This document shows positions 1 to 8,960 of a DNA stretch of 64,000 nt, in pieces; within the stretch, counting starts at the first letter, position 1, and each line of letters opens with the position of its first letter. The notes beneath the pieces were generated by a model. It was not told the origin of the DNA. It saw nothing but the letters and a program-made list of their open reading frames with translations, and ran no database searches. The stretch spans positions 1,471,501-1,535,500 of the forward strand of contig NC_015977.1 in the NCBI RefSeq assembly GCF_000225345.1, in the 5' to 3' direction. The stretch comes from Roseburia hominis A2-183. GTDB lineage: Bacteria > Bacillota > Clostridia > Lachnospirales > Lachnospiraceae. A program made the position numbers and the translations under genes.

Positions 1-187
1 GCACCAGTTTGACGGCATGAATTATTTCCTGGAGCACACGGATGCGGATTACGTATTTCCGATGCATATGTGGCAGGATTACAGCGCGCTTCCGGATTAT
101 CGGAAGAGGATCTCGAACGCTGCGATGGCGGAGCGGGTTGTGGAAATAAAGCATGAAAACCAGATTTTTGAGATCCTTGAGGAATGA
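1..187 (+). CDS. MBL-fold metal-dependent hydrolase, C-terminal end (partial)
   Basis: Only the last 61 codons are inside the window, read in the frame starting at base 2 and ending at TGA 185-187. The residues (HQFDGMNYFLEHTDADYVFP, then MHMWQDYS and a tail ending FEILEE) resemble the C-terminus of metallo-beta-lactamase-superfamily hydrolases, where the late HMW-type histidine lies near the metal site. The catalytic HxHxDH motif would lie upstream of the window, so substrate and activity cannot be judged. It is followed by a promoter of its own for the next genes. Confidence 0.6.
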   Translation, partial: HQFDGMNYFLEHTDADYVFPMHMWQDYSALPDYRKRISNAAMAERVVEIKHENQIFEILEE

Positions 188-210
188 GAGGAATTTCAAA
201 AAAGCGGTAC

Positions 211-240
211 TTGACGATCATAAAACGGTTGCGCTATACT
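211..240 (+). promoter_or_regulatory. Sigma-A promoter upstream of the small membrane protein and alaS
   Basis: TTGACG (211-216) and TATACT (235-240), 18 bp apart. It lies 62 bp before the small membrane gene and probably drives it together with alaS. I saw no T-box upstream of alaS. Confidence 0.5.
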
Positions 241-301
241 GATTTAGTTATAGAAGATTTCACACGGGGTGTGAAGAATTGGGGAAAGGCAGGACTTGAC
301 T

Positions 302-454
302 ATGGCATTTTTGGGATGGTTTGTACATTATGTACTGATTTTCGTGGTTTTGGTCGTGGTGGCGGGACTTGGAATTTTTGCGGGAAAGAAGTTGAGCGAC
401 CGCAAGGATGCTAAGAATGCCGGTGAGACCGGAAACGTCGAAGAGACAAAATAG
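302..454 (+). CDS. Small single-span membrane protein upstream of alaS
   Basis: A 50-residue protein starting MAFLGWFVHYVLIF. Residues about 4-28 form one strongly hydrophobic segment, followed by a basic stretch (AGKKLSDRKDAKNA) and an acidic tail (ETGNVEETK). This is a typical small membrane protein with a cytosolic charged tail. The start ATG has a weak AGGA-type ribosome site. It ends 37 bases before the alaS start and shares its promoter, so the two are probably co-transcribed. I do not recognise a named family, and its role is unknown. Codon use matches its neighbours, which supports a real gene. Confidence 0.6.
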   Translation: MAFLGWFVHYVLIFVVLVVVAGLGIFAGKKLSDRKDAKNAGETGNVEETK

Positions 455-491
455 ATTTAAAATAGAAAGAAACATGTTGGAGGAAGAAGTC

Positions 492-3152
492 GTGAAGAAG
501 TTTTACGGAGAAAACGAATTGCGCAGGATGTACCTGGAATTTTTCGAGAGCAAGGGACATCTGAAAATGAACAGTTTTTCACTGGTGCCGCACAATGACA
601 ACAGTCTGCTCTTAATCAATGCAGGTATGGCACCGTTAAAGCCGTATTTTACAGGACAGGAGATCCCGCCGAGAAGAAGAGTGACGACCTGCCAGAAGTG
701 TATCCGTACCGGTGATATTGAGAATGTAGGAAAGACTGCAAGACATCTGACCTTTTTTGAGATGCTCGGCAACTTTTCCTTTGGTGATTATTTTAAGCAT
801 GAAGCGATCGCATGGTCCTGGGAGTTTTTGACAAAGGTGCTCGGACTGGAGGAGGACAGACTTTATCCGTCGATCTACGGGGAGGATGACGAGGCGTTCG
901 ACATCTGGACGAAGGAAGTCGGTGTGCCGGCAGAGCGTATCACAAGATTCTACCGTGACCCCAAGACCGGAGAGTGTGACAATTTCTGGGAGCATGGCGC
1001 AGGTCCATGCGGTCCGTGCTCCGAGATCTATTATGACCGCGGAGAAAAATACGGCTGCGGTAAGCCGGACTGCAAGGTCGGCTGTGACTGTGACCGCTTT
1101 ATGGAAGTATGGAACAACGTATTTACCCAGTTTGAGGGTGATGGCAAGGGTGGTTATACTGAACTTTCCCAGAAGAATATCGATACCGGTATGGGACTTG
1201 AGCGTCTTGCGGTTGTCATGCAGGATGTGGATTCCGTATTCGACATTGATACGATGAAAGCAATCCGCGACAAGGTCTGTGAACTGTCCGGAAAGTCTTA
1301 CCAGAAGGATGCGCTCGATGATGTGTCCATCCGTCTGATTACCGATCACATCCGTTCCGCAACATTCATGATTTCCGATGGTATCATGCCGTCAAATGAG
1401 GGTCGCGGCTATGTGCTCCGCCGTATCATACGCCGTGCAGCGAGACACGGAAGAATGCTTGGCATCGGTGGTACTTTCATGGCGAAGCTTGCAGCGACGG
1501 TAATCGATGAGAGCAAGGATGGTTATCCGGAACTCGAGGAGAAGAAGGACTTTATCTTCAAAGTGCTTACGCAGGAAGAGGAGAAGTTTGCCAAGACCAT
1601 CGATCAGGGTCTTGCCATCTTAGAGAAGATGGAGAAGGAAATGCAGACAGCTGGAGAGAAGACGCTGTCCGGAGAGAACGCATTCAAGCTCTATGATACG
1701 TATGGCTTCCCGCTCGATCTGACGCAGGAGATCCTGGAGGAGAAGGGATTTTCCATTGACGAGGACGGATTTAAGAAAGCCATGGAGATCCAGAAGAAAA
1801 AAGCACATGATGCACACAAAGCAACGAATTACATGGGCGCAGATGCTACGGTATACGATGAGATTGATCCTTCGATCACGACGGAGTTCACAGGCTACGA
1901 CAGCCTTACAGCATCTTCAAAGATCACAGTGCTCACCACCGAGACAGAGCTGGTGGAGGCGCTTTCCGACGGAGAGGTCGGCACGATCATCGTGGAGAAG
2001 ACGCCGTTCTATGCGACGATGGGTGGTCAGCAGGGAGATAAGGGCGAGATCCGCACCGCCTCCGGTATCTTTCAGGTGGAAGAGACCATCAAGCTGCGTG
2101 GTGGTAAGGTCGGCCATATCGGCAAGATGACAAACGGTATGATTAAGGCGGGAGATGTAGCAGATCTCAGTGTGGATGCAAAGCTGCGCAGGGATACCTG
2201 CAGGAACCACTCTGCAACCCACCTGTTACAGAAAGCGCTGCGCGAAGTGCTCGGCACACATGTAGAGCAGGCAGGTTCCTATCAGGACGGTGAGCGCACC
2301 AGATTTGACTTCAGCCATTTTGCAGCGATGACACCGGAAGAACTTAAGAAGGTGGAAGCAATCGTCAACGAGAAGATCGCTGAGAAGATTGATGTCAGAA
2401 CCGACGTCATGACGGTCGAGGAAGCGAAGAAGACAGGCGCGATGGCACTCTTCGGTGAAAAGTACGGTGAGACGGTAAGAGTCGTGTCCATGGGAGATTT
2501 TTCAAAGGAGTTCTGTGGTGGTACTCATGTGGCGAACACCGGCGATATTGTTGTATTTAAGATTATCTCTGAGAGCGGTGTGGCTGCGGGCGTGCGCCGT
2601 ATCGAGGCTCTGACCGGAGACAATGTATTTGCATATTATAAGAAGGAAGAGGAAGAACTCGAGGCTGCAGCCAAGGCTGCAAAGGCAACACCAGCAACTC
2701 TCGTCGAGAAGATCGGTCATCTGATGGCGGAGTTAAAGGCACTTCAGAGTGAGAACGAATCCTTAAAGAGCAAGGCAGCCAAGGAAGCACTTGGAGATGT
2801 CATGGATCAGGTTGTGGAAGTGAAGGGTGTGAAGCTCCTCGCTGTCAGCGTGGACGGCGTCGATATGAACGGTCTGAGAGATCTGGGCGACCAGTTAAAG
2901 GGAAAGCTGGGAGAAGGCGTGATAGTTCTTGCATCTGCATCAGACGGAAAAGTCAATCTGGTTGCCATGGCGACAGACGATGCGATGGCGCACGGCGCAC
3001 ATGCCGGCAATCTCATCAAGAGCATTGCGGGTAAAGTCGGCGGAGGCGGTGGTGGACGTCCGAACATGGCGCAGGCAGGCGGTAAGAATCCGGCAGGCAT
3101 TCCGGATGCCATTGCCGAGGCGAAAACGGCACTTGAGGCACAGCTTGCATAA
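492..3152 (+). CDS. alaS: Alanine-tRNA ligase
   Basis: Charges tRNA-Ala with alanine in the cytoplasm and clears mischarged Ser/Gly. The 886-residue protein has the class II catalytic core from residue 1 to about 450 (SKGHLKMNSFSLVP, then RRRVTTCQKCIRTGDIENVG), the editing domain with the metal-binding SATHLL and CGGTH motifs, and the C-terminal C-Ala domain with a Gly-rich GGGGGGRP segment. I chose GTG 492 because GGAGGA at 479-484 sits 7 bases before it; an in-frame ATG at 474 would place that same Shine-Dalgarno inside the gene. The length fits the family. It is the second gene of a short operon after the small membrane protein. Confidence 0.97.
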   Translation: MKKFYGENELRRMYLEFFESKGHLKMNSFSLVPHNDNSLLLINAGMAPLKPYFTGQEIPPRRRVTTCQKCIRTGDIENVGKTARHLTFFEMLGNFSFGDYFKHEAIAWSWEFLTKVLGLEEDRLYPSIYGEDDEAFDIWTKEVGVPAERITRFYRDPKTGECDNFWEHGAGPCGPCSEIYYDRGEKYGCGKPDCKVGCDCDRFMEVWNNVFTQFEGDGKGGYTELSQKNIDTGMGLERLAVVMQDVDSVFDIDTMKAIRDKVCELSGKSYQKDALDDVSIRLITDHIRSATFMISDGIMPSNEGRGYVLRRIIRRAARHGRMLGIGGTFMAKLAATVIDESKDGYPELEEKKDFIFKVLTQEEEKFAKTIDQGLAILEKMEKEMQTAGEKTLSGENAFKLYDTYGFPLDLTQEILEEKGFSIDEDGFKKAMEIQKKKAHDAHKATNYMGADATVYDEIDPSITTEFTGYDSLTASSKITVLTTETELVEALSDGEVGTIIVEKTPFYATMGGQQGDKGEIRTASGIFQVEETIKLRGGKVGHIGKMTNGMIKAGDVADLSVDAKLRRDTCRNHSATHLLQKALREVLGTHVEQAGSYQDGERTRFDFSHFAAMTPEELKKVEAIVNEKIAEKIDVRTDVMTVEEAKKTGAMALFGEKYGETVRVVSMGDFSKEFCGGTHVANTGDIVVFKIISESGVAAGVRRIEALTGDNVFAYYKKEEEELEAAAKAAKATPATLVEKIGHLMAELKALQSENESLKSKAAKEALGDVMDQVVEVKGVKLLAVSVDGVDMNGLRDLGDQLKGKLGEGVIVLASASDGKVNLVAMATDDAMAHGAHAGNLIKSIAGKVGGGGGGRPNMAQAGGKNPAGIPDAIAEAKTALEAQLA

Positions 3153-3222
3153 AAACTCGACAGAAATACATGATTGCGTATATTTATAAAATTTAGAATT
3201 CAAAAAAATATTTTATAATTTG

Positions 3223-3283
3223 TTGCTACAAATAGTAAAAACGGTGTATAATGGTACGTAGGTATCGGCAATATGCCGTTTTT
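3223..3283 (+). promoter_or_regulatory. Promoter and small T-tailed hairpin before the first chemoreceptor
   Basis: TATAAT at 3247-3252 with a weak TTGCTA at 3223-3228, 18 bp apart. About 14 bases downstream is a 5-bp hairpin (CGGCA-ATA-TGCCG, 3266-3278) followed by five Ts, which could be a short attenuator in the leader. The leader has no recognisable c-di-GMP riboswitch and no sigma-28 box. Confidence 0.4.
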
Positions 3284-3327
3284 ATGTATCGGGATATGGG
3301 CATATCTGATAAAACAGGAGGACAGGG

Positions 3328-4620
3328 ATGGACGAAAGAGATAGGGGACAAGGTAGTCTGAGTGATAAGGTAAAAGGAAGTTACCGGAGAGTCAGTGTGG
3401 TAATGTATGTGACGCTTGTGATTGCAGCGATTGCAGTTTTTGCGGCGGCTTATGTGCCGAAGCAGTTTTCACTCGCTTACACGATTCTGGTTCTTATTGT
3501 ATTTCTTATTACGGCAGTCAATGATACGAGACTGATCCAGAGGAACAGCCAGAAGATCGTGGATGCAGTGGTGGATCCGGTGACGGAGCTGACAAAAGTA
3601 GCGGAAGAGATCTCCAAAGGAAATCTGGATGTAGAAGTGCAGTACAGCTCGGATGATGAGCTGGGAAAGCTGGCGGACAGTTTCCGAGTGACGGTCACTA
3701 CATTGAACAAGATTATTGAGGATCTTGGATATATTCTGGAAGAGTTTGCACAGGGCAATTATGCGGTAAGATCCAATTGCAAGGAATCTTATGTCGGCGA
3801 ATTTGAGAATGTCATGACACATCTGATCAGCATGGTGACCGATGTGAGCGGCACGTTTAAGCAGATCCGCGAGTCTTCCGATCAGGTGGCAGCCGGCGCA
3901 GAGCAGCTAGCTATCAGCTCTCAGGATCTTGCGAAGGGAGCAACGGAGCAGGCAAGTGCGGTTGACGATCTTGTGGAGAGTGTCGCAACCGTATCTGAGC
4001 AGGTAGAGGCGAACAGTAAATCCACCGATGTGGTGCATGACAAGGCAAAGGAAGTCGGCATGGAGGCGAATGTCAGCCAGCAGAAGATGCAGGAACTGAC
4101 GGAGGCCATGGAGCGTATTTCCGGCACCTCCCAGGAGCTTGTAAGTGTGATCGGCCAGATCGAGAGCATTGCTTCCCAGACGAACCTGCTTTCCTTAAAC
4201 GCATCCATCGAGGCGGCGAGAGCCGGAGAGGCAGGAAGAGGATTTGCGGTTGTTGCAGAACAGATCCGTATGCTTGCGGAGAACAGTGCGCAGGCGGCTG
4301 AGACGTCCAGACATCTTCTGGAGGCAAATCAGAGTGAGGTTGACCGTGGCAACACCGTGACACAGCAGACGGCAGAATCCCTGAACAAGGTATTGACGGA
4401 ACTTGACGATATTATTCAGGAAGTGGCAAATATCCGTGTGTCTTCCGATCAGCAGGCAGAGTCCGTTAAGAGAATTGCAAACGGCGTGAAGGATATTGGG
4501 GATGTTATTCAAAGCAATTCCGCAGCTTCCGAGGAGACATCTGCTACCAGTGAGGAACTTTCGGCGGAGGCAGATTCCCTGGATGGTCTGATTACCAAAT
4601 TCAAACTGCGGGAAGAGTAA
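3328..4620 (+). CDS. Methyl-accepting chemotaxis protein without an extracellular sensor domain
   Basis: A membrane chemoreceptor feeding CheA/CheW. It has 430 residues, with two adjacent membrane spans (about 24-42 and 47-65) joined by only a few residues, so there is essentially no outside ligand domain. A HAMP linker follows (about 66-120), then a second HAMP-like segment (about 125-175), then the signalling coiled coil with the conserved hairpin tip at 280-312 ([20 protein letters not shown]). Receptors of this build usually sense membrane or cytoplasmic state, or act through another protein. It is preceded by AGGAGG and appears monocistronic. Confidence 0.93.
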   Translation: MDERDRGQGSLSDKVKGSYRRVSVVMYVTLVIAAIAVFAAAYVPKQFSLAYTILVLIVFLITAVNDTRLIQRNSQKIVDAVVDPVTELTKVAEEISKGNLDVEVQYSSDDELGKLADSFRVTVTTLNKIIEDLGYILEEFAQGNYAVRSNCKESYVGEFENVMTHLISMVTDVSGTFKQIRESSDQVAAGAEQLAISSQDLAKGATEQASAVDDLVESVATVSEQVEANSKSTDVVHDKAKEVGMEANVSQQKMQELTEAMERISGTSQELVSVIGQIESIASQTNLLSLNASIEAARAGEAGRGFAVVAEQIRMLAENSAQAAETSRHLLEANQSEVDRGNTVTQQTAESLNKVLTELDDIIQEVANIRVSSDQQAESVKRIANGVKDIGDVIQSNSAASEETSATSEELSAEADSLDGLITKFKLREE

Positions 4621-4654
4621 ATTGTCTGAATTTTTCGCTTTTTTAGAAAAACAG

Positions 4655-4682
4655 TTGACGGGAAAAAAATATGTGTTATAAT
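4655..4682 (+). promoter_or_regulatory. Sigma-A promoter of rpsU
   Basis: TTGACG (4655-4660), 16 bp, TATAAT (4677-4682). The leader to the rpsU start is about 75 bases. Confidence 0.7.
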
Positions 4683-4760
4683 CTTATATAGTGCAATGAA
4701 TATGACCCAAACAGTTGAATATGCACAATACGCAACTGGAGGGAGGTTAGGTGTGAGATA

Positions 4761-4937
4761 ATGTCTAGTGTAATTGTAAAAGAAAACGAGACTTTAGACA
4801 GCGCTTTACGTCGTTTTAAAAGAAACTGCGCAAAGGCAGGTATTCAGCAGGAGATTCGTAAGAGAGAACACTACGAGAAGCCAAGCGTAAAACGCAAGAA
4901 GAAATCTGAAGCAGCAAGAAAAAGAAAGTACAACTAA
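4761..4937 (+). CDS. rpsU: 30S ribosomal protein S21
   Basis: A 58-residue, very basic protein starting [20 protein letters not shown] and ending in a Lys/Arg-rich tail ([16 protein letters not shown]), characteristic of S21, which binds the 30S platform near the 16S 3' end. It has its own strong promoter (4655-4682) and an intrinsic terminator just behind it, so it is a single-gene unit. The purine-rich GGAGGGAGG at about 4738-4746 is further from the ATG than usual (about 14 bases), but no other in-frame start exists. Confidence 0.95.
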   Translation: MSSVIVKENETLDSALRRFKRNCAKAGIQQEIRKREHYEKPSVKRKKKSEAARKRKYN

Positions 4938-4943
4938 TGTATG

Positions 4944-4979
4944 CAAAAAGAGTTACCGTTTCGCGATAACTCTTTTTTT
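4944..4979 (+). terminator. Intrinsic terminator after rpsU
   Basis: A hairpin with GAGTTA pairing TAACTC and a short CG extension, followed by seven Ts. It starts seven bases after the rpsU stop codon. Confidence 0.85.
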
Positions 4980-5070
4980 CGTAATAGAATTCAGGTCGCA
5001 AGCAGCCATGCGCGGCGTGGAAATCCGGCAAGCAGGATTTTTTCTGCCTTGTCGGGTGGAAACCTGGATT

Positions 5071-5709
5071 TTAGTATCCAAGTTCCTCGCCGATCAGAAT
5101 GACTTTGATGCGTCCCTCGATGCCGCTTCGTCTTGTGATGACGACCTGATTGCAGATACAGTCAGGGGACAGGCAGTCGGAACAGACGCCGGTAGCGGAA
5201 CAAGGCGTATTTTTACCGAGACGCTTGCAGTTCATCGGTGTGGCGGTACCATGAACACGGCTTAATGCCTCGTCTACGTTTGCAGCCACTTTATTCATGC
5301 CTGCCATGACGATCACGTGTTCCGGACCGTAGATTAAGGCTGCCACACGGTTGCCGGTGCCGTCGATATTGACAAGTTCGCCGTCTTTGGTGATCGCGTT
5401 GGTGCTCATAAAATAAAAATCGGAAGAAAGAGCATCGTGATAGATCTTTTTTGTCTCCTCCGGTGTCTTTGCCTGGGCGCGGTCGAGCAGGGTGATTCCC
5501 GGATCGTGGCGCAGGGCGGTCAGCATTCCGGTATCCTCCAGGGTCATGGAGCCGCCGAAAGATACTGTGCAGCCCGGGGTAAGGAAAGAGAATGCCATCT
5601 TTTCAGCGTCCTCGACGGTGGCGCAGTAGTAGCCTTCCATGCGGCGTCTGGCAAGATTTTTGATGATGGTACCGGCAAGCGTTTCATAATGCATTTGTCT
5701 TGGGTTCAT
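5071..5709 (-). CDS. LUD-domain (lactate utilization LutC/DUF162-type) protein
   Basis: A 212-residue protein matching the LUD fold family that contains LutB/LutC. Visible features are the glycine-rich FGGSMTLEDTGM segment (about residues 51-62), the STNAIT motif, and YGPEHVIVMAGMNKVAAN, all typical of the family. Near the C-terminus is a cysteine cluster (CSATGVCSDCLSPDCIC) that might bind metal. It stands alone, with no lutA/lutB beside it, so a role in lactate oxidation is not supported by context and its function is open. The start has a good AGGAGG site (minus strand) and an upstream TATACT-like -10. Confidence 0.8.
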   Translation of the reverse strand: MNPRQMHYETLAGTIIKNLARRRMEGYYCATVEDAEKMAFSFLTPGCTVSFGGSMTLEDTGMLTALRHDPGITLLDRAQAKTPEETKKIYHDALSSDFYFMSTNAITKDGELVNIDGTGNRVAALIYGPEHVIVMAGMNKVAANVDEALSRVHGTATPMNCKRLGKNTPCSATGVCSDCLSPDCICNQVVITRRSGIEGRIKVILIGEELGY

Positions 5710-5775
5710 AATGATGCCTCCTTAAATGGTAATCGTAACTATGTATAGTATAGCACAGTTCGTGCGGCGTGTCGC

Positions 5776-5803
5776 TTGACATTTTTCGCGTAGCAGATAA
5801 AAT
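5776..5803 (+). promoter_or_regulatory. Sigma-A promoter of the ABC exporter gene
   Basis: TTGACA (5776-5781), 16 bp, TAAAAT (5798-5803). It lies inside a longer open frame that begins at 5769, which supports the ATG at 5841 as the true start. Confidence 0.6.
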
Positions 5804-5840
5804 AGAAGAGTCTTTTGAAAAAGAGATAAGGAGTGTGAAA

Positions 5841-7580
5841 ATGAGTAAAAATTTCAAAAAAATGTTGTCTTACTATAAGCCATACCGCGGCATTTTCTGG
5901 GCGGATATGTTTTTTGCGACGGTGTCGGCTGCCGTTGCGCTCGCGATCCCGCTGGTGATACGCTATGTCACCTACACGCTCGTGTACGAGGATAAGGCGC
6001 AGATTATGTACCAGATCAAAATCATTGCGGCTGCGCTGTTTGCAATGGTGGTCGCGGACTGCTATAGCAAGTTCTTTATCTCGAATTACGGTCACGTAAT
6101 GGGAGCGAAAATCGAGTACAACATGCGTGCCGAGATTTTTGAGCATCTGCAGAAGTTATCCTTTTCTTTCTATGACAACCAGAAGGTCGGGCAGCTGATG
6201 AGCCGGATCACGACGGATCTGTTTGACATCACGGAGCTGATGCACCACGGACCGGAAAATATTATTCTCTCGGCGATCAAGATCATCGGTGCGTTTGTGA
6301 TCCTGGTCAATATCAGCCCACTTCTGGCGCTGGCGGCGTTCATCGTCCTGCCGTTTATGTTTGCTTACGCGTATTACCTGAACGGAAAAATGCGGCGTGC
6401 GTTCCGCCAGAACCGTGTGAAGATTGCGGAGATCAACGGGCAGATTGAGGATAACCTCTCCGGCATCCGCGTGGTAAAGTCGTTTGCCAACGAGGAGATT
6501 GAGAAGAAAAAGTTTAAGATAGGAAATGCGGGATTTTTGTCCGCCAAGAAGAACAGCTATCATTATATGGGAAGCTTTCAGGCGGGATTGGGCGCGTTCA
6601 CGACACTGATTCAGGTCAACGTCATTCTCGCCGGAACCATCCTTATTGCAAATGGTAAGGTCAATGTCAGTGATCTTGTCACATTTGTGCTCTACATCAG
6701 TGTATTTACCGATCCCGTGCGGACATTGATCGATTTCACGGAGCAGTTTCAGAACGGGTACAGCGGTTTCGAGCGCTTCTGCGAGATCATGGAGATCGAG
6801 CCGGATATCAAGGATCGGGCGGATGCAAAAGAGCTTACCGATGTGCGCGGAGATATTACTTTTGAAGATGTGTCGTTTCAGTACGAGGAGAATACTGAAC
6901 AGGTATTGCAGCATATCAATCTGACGGTCCCGGCGGGCTCTTACATGGCGCTTGTCGGAGCGTCCGGAGCGGGAAAAAGCACACTCTGCTCCCTGATTCC
7001 GCGGTTTTATGATGTGACGGAGGGGGCGGTGAAGGTCGACGGAACGGACGTGCGGGACCTCACCTTAAAGAGTCTGCGCGACCACATCGGAATGGTACAG
7101 CAGGACGTCTATCTGTTTGTCGGAACCGTGTATGAGAATATCCGCTACGGAAGACCGGACGCCACGAGGGAGGAAGTCATCGAGGCGGCGAAAAATGCCA
7201 ATGCCCATGAATTTATCATGTCATTGCCGCAGGGATATGAGACTGACATCGGACAGCGGGGCATCAAGCTTTCTGGCGGACAGAAGCAGCGCCTCTCAAT
7301 CGCGCGCGTCTTTTTGAAAAACCCGCCGATCCTGATCTTTGACGAGGCGACGTCGGCACTCGACAATGAGAGTGAAAAGGTGGTTCAGGACTCCCTGGAA
7401 AAACTGGCGAAAAACCGTACCACATTCGTGATTGCACACCGCCTTTCCACGATCAAGAATGCCGAGAAGATTCTTGTGCTGACCGAAAACGGCATCGAGG
7501 AAGAGGGAACGCATGAGGAACTCCTCGCAAAGAAGGGAATTTATGAAAAACTGTATCACATGCAGTTTCAGAAGCAGTGA
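5841..7580 (+). CDS. ABC exporter, fused membrane and ATPase domains (MsbA/LmrA type)
   Basis: A homodimeric half-transporter of 579 residues. The N-terminal 320 residues contain six membrane helices (type IV exporter fold), and the C-terminal ATPase carries Walker A (GASGAGKST), the signature LSGGQKQR, Walker B (ILIFDEATSALD) and the switch histidine in AHRLST. I start it at ATG 5841, which has AAGGAG 9 bases upstream, rather than at the longer frame from 5769 that overlaps the promoter. Substrate cannot be read from sequence; relatives export lipids, drugs or peptides. No partner half-transporter or peptide gene is adjacent. Confidence 0.9.
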   Translation: MSKNFKKMLSYYKPYRGIFWADMFFATVSAAVALAIPLVIRYVTYTLVYEDKAQIMYQIKIIAAALFAMVVADCYSKFFISNYGHVMGAKIEYNMRAEIFEHLQKLSFSFYDNQKVGQLMSRITTDLFDITELMHHGPENIILSAIKIIGAFVILVNISPLLALAAFIVLPFMFAYAYYLNGKMRRAFRQNRVKIAEINGQIEDNLSGIRVVKSFANEEIEKKKFKIGNAGFLSAKKNSYHYMGSFQAGLGAFTTLIQVNVILAGTILIANGKVNVSDLVTFVLYISVFTDPVRTLIDFTEQFQNGYSGFERFCEIMEIEPDIKDRADAKELTDVRGDITFEDVSFQYEENTEQVLQHINLTVPAGSYMALVGASGAGKSTLCSLIPRFYDVTEGAVKVDGTDVRDLTLKSLRDHIGMVQQDVYLFVGTVYENIRYGRPDATREEVIEAAKNANAHEFIMSLPQGYETDIGQRGIKLSGGQKQRLSIARVFLKNPPILIFDEATSALDNESEKVVQDSLEKLAKNRTTFVIAHRLSTIKNAEKILVLTENGIEEEGTHEELLAKKGIYEKLYHMQFQKQ

Positions 7581-7704
7581 ACCGGAGAAATATTATAAAA
7601 AATATATGAAAAAAATGCATATGATTTGCAAAATGGAGGAAAAACGAGTAAAATATATGTGTTTTGGAACAAATGATGTATTGTAAGGAAAGGAAGAGAT
7701 AGAT

Positions 7705-8910
7705 ATGACAAAGATTGACATTATTTCAGGATTCTTAGGCGCCGGAAAGACGACTTTCATCAAGAAGATGATTGATGAAGTGTTCACAGGCGAGAAGCTG
7801 GTGCTGATCGAGAACGAGTTCGGGGAGGTCGGCATTGACGGAGGATTTTTAAAGGATGCGGGAATTCAGATCACCGAGATGAACTCCGGCTGTATCTGCT
7901 GCTCACTGGTTGGTGATTTCGGCAGAAACCTGCATGAGGTGATCGGCAAGTATCATCCGGATCGTATCCTGATCGAGCCGTCAGGCGTCGGCAAGCTCTC
8001 GGATGTCATGAAGTCTGTGATTGACGTGGAGAAGGAAGAGGATGTAAAGCTGAACGGGCTCATCACGGTTGTAAACGCATTAAAGGCGAGCAAGCAGATG
8101 AAGGCATTCGGCGAGTTTTTCAATAACCAGATCGAATATGCAACCACTGTTGTGTTAAGCCGCAGCCAGAATGCGACGCCGGAGCAGCTGGAGCTCTGCG
8201 TAAAGCAGATTCAGTCCATCAACGATAAGGCTGCCATCATCACGACCCCGTGGGATTCCATCCGTGGAGAGCAGATTTTAAAGGTGGTAGAGGGACAGGA
8301 TTCTCTTGAGAGAAAGCTGATGGCAGAGCAGCATGCGAAGGAAGAAGCCGAGGAGCATGAGCACGAGCATCATCACGACCATGACGACCATGAGCATCAC
8401 CATGACCACGACGATCATGATCATGAGCATCATCACGACCATGATGATCACGACCACGAGGATCACGATCATGAGCATCATCACGATCATGACGAGCATG
8501 ACCATGAGGATCACGATCATGAGCATCACCACGACCACGACGAGCATGACCATGAGCATCATCACGAGCACGGCGAGAACTGTACCTGCGGCTGCCACGA
8601 TCACGATCATGAGCATCACCATCATCATGCGGATGAGGTGTTTACAAGCTGGGGAAAAGAGACGCCGCATAAGTTTACCAAGGCAAAGATTGAGGATGTC
8701 TTAAAGACTCTGTGCGAGACGGACGACTATGGAACCATTCTCCGTGCGAAGGGCATGGTGGAGGATGAGAACGGCTCCTGGATTTATTTTGACATGGTGC
8801 CGGGGGAGTACGAGCTGCGTGACGGCGAGCCGGATTATACGGGACGTCTGTGCGTGATCGGAACAGATATCGACGAGCACAGATTAGAGGAGTTATTTGG
8901 AATCGCTTAA
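7705..8910 (+). CDS. CobW/COG0523-family GTPase with a long His-Asp-Glu-rich metal-binding insert
   Basis: A G3E-family P-loop GTPase of 401 residues, probably a metal (Zn or similar) chaperone. Walker A is GAGKTT near residue 13, and the family CxCC metal site appears as GCICCS. Between the GTPase domain and the CobW C-terminal domain is an insert of about 90 residues (about 217-308) made almost only of His, Asp and Glu with one CTCGC cluster. The insert DNA is internally repetitive. Histidine tracts of this kind in the family store or deliver divalent metal. The start ATG follows AAGGAAG. It is followed 50 bases later by a second CobW-type gene, so they likely form one unit. Confidence 0.92.
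   Translation: MTKIDIISGFLGAGKTTFIKKMIDEVFTGEKLVLIENEFGEVGIDGGFLKDAGIQITEMNSGCICCSLVGDFGRNLHEVIGKYHPDRILIEPSGVGKLSDVMKSVIDVEKEEDVKLNGLITVVNALKASKQMKAFGEFFNNQIEYATTVVLSRSQNATPEQLELCVKQIQSINDKAAIITTPWDSIRGEQILKVVEGQDSLERKLMAEQHAKEEAEEHEHEHHHDHDDHEHHHDHDDHDHEHHHDHDDHDHEDHDHEHHHDHDEHDHEDHDHEHHHDHDEHDHEHHHEHGENCTCGCHDHDHEHHHHHADEVFTSWGKETPHKFTKAKIEDVLKTLCETDDYGTILRAKGMVEDENGSWIYFDMVPGEYELRDGEPDYTGRLCVIGTDIDEHRLEELFGIA
8355..8631 (+). repeat. Degenerate tandem repeats encoding the His-rich insert
   Basis: Repeated blocks of CATGA/CATCATCACGA-type codons (units of roughly 30-33 bases, for example the recurring HEHHHDHD). Such DNA can expand or contract in frame, so length variation between strains would be expected. 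Confidence 0.7.
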
Positions 8911-8960
8911 GCTGTGAAGACTGCCTTTTAATAGTGAGATAAGACAGAGAGGAATAGAAC

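Noticed and set aside
3153..3327. c-di-GMP riboswitch before the first chemoreceptor (common before such genes in clostridia).
   Set aside because: The leader is short and A/T-rich, with only a 5-bp hairpin and none of the conserved GEMM bases.
8278..8670. Minus-strand frame rich in Met/Val opposite the His-rich insert.
   Set aside because: It is the complement of repeated CAT/GAT codons of the CobW gene and has no start signals.
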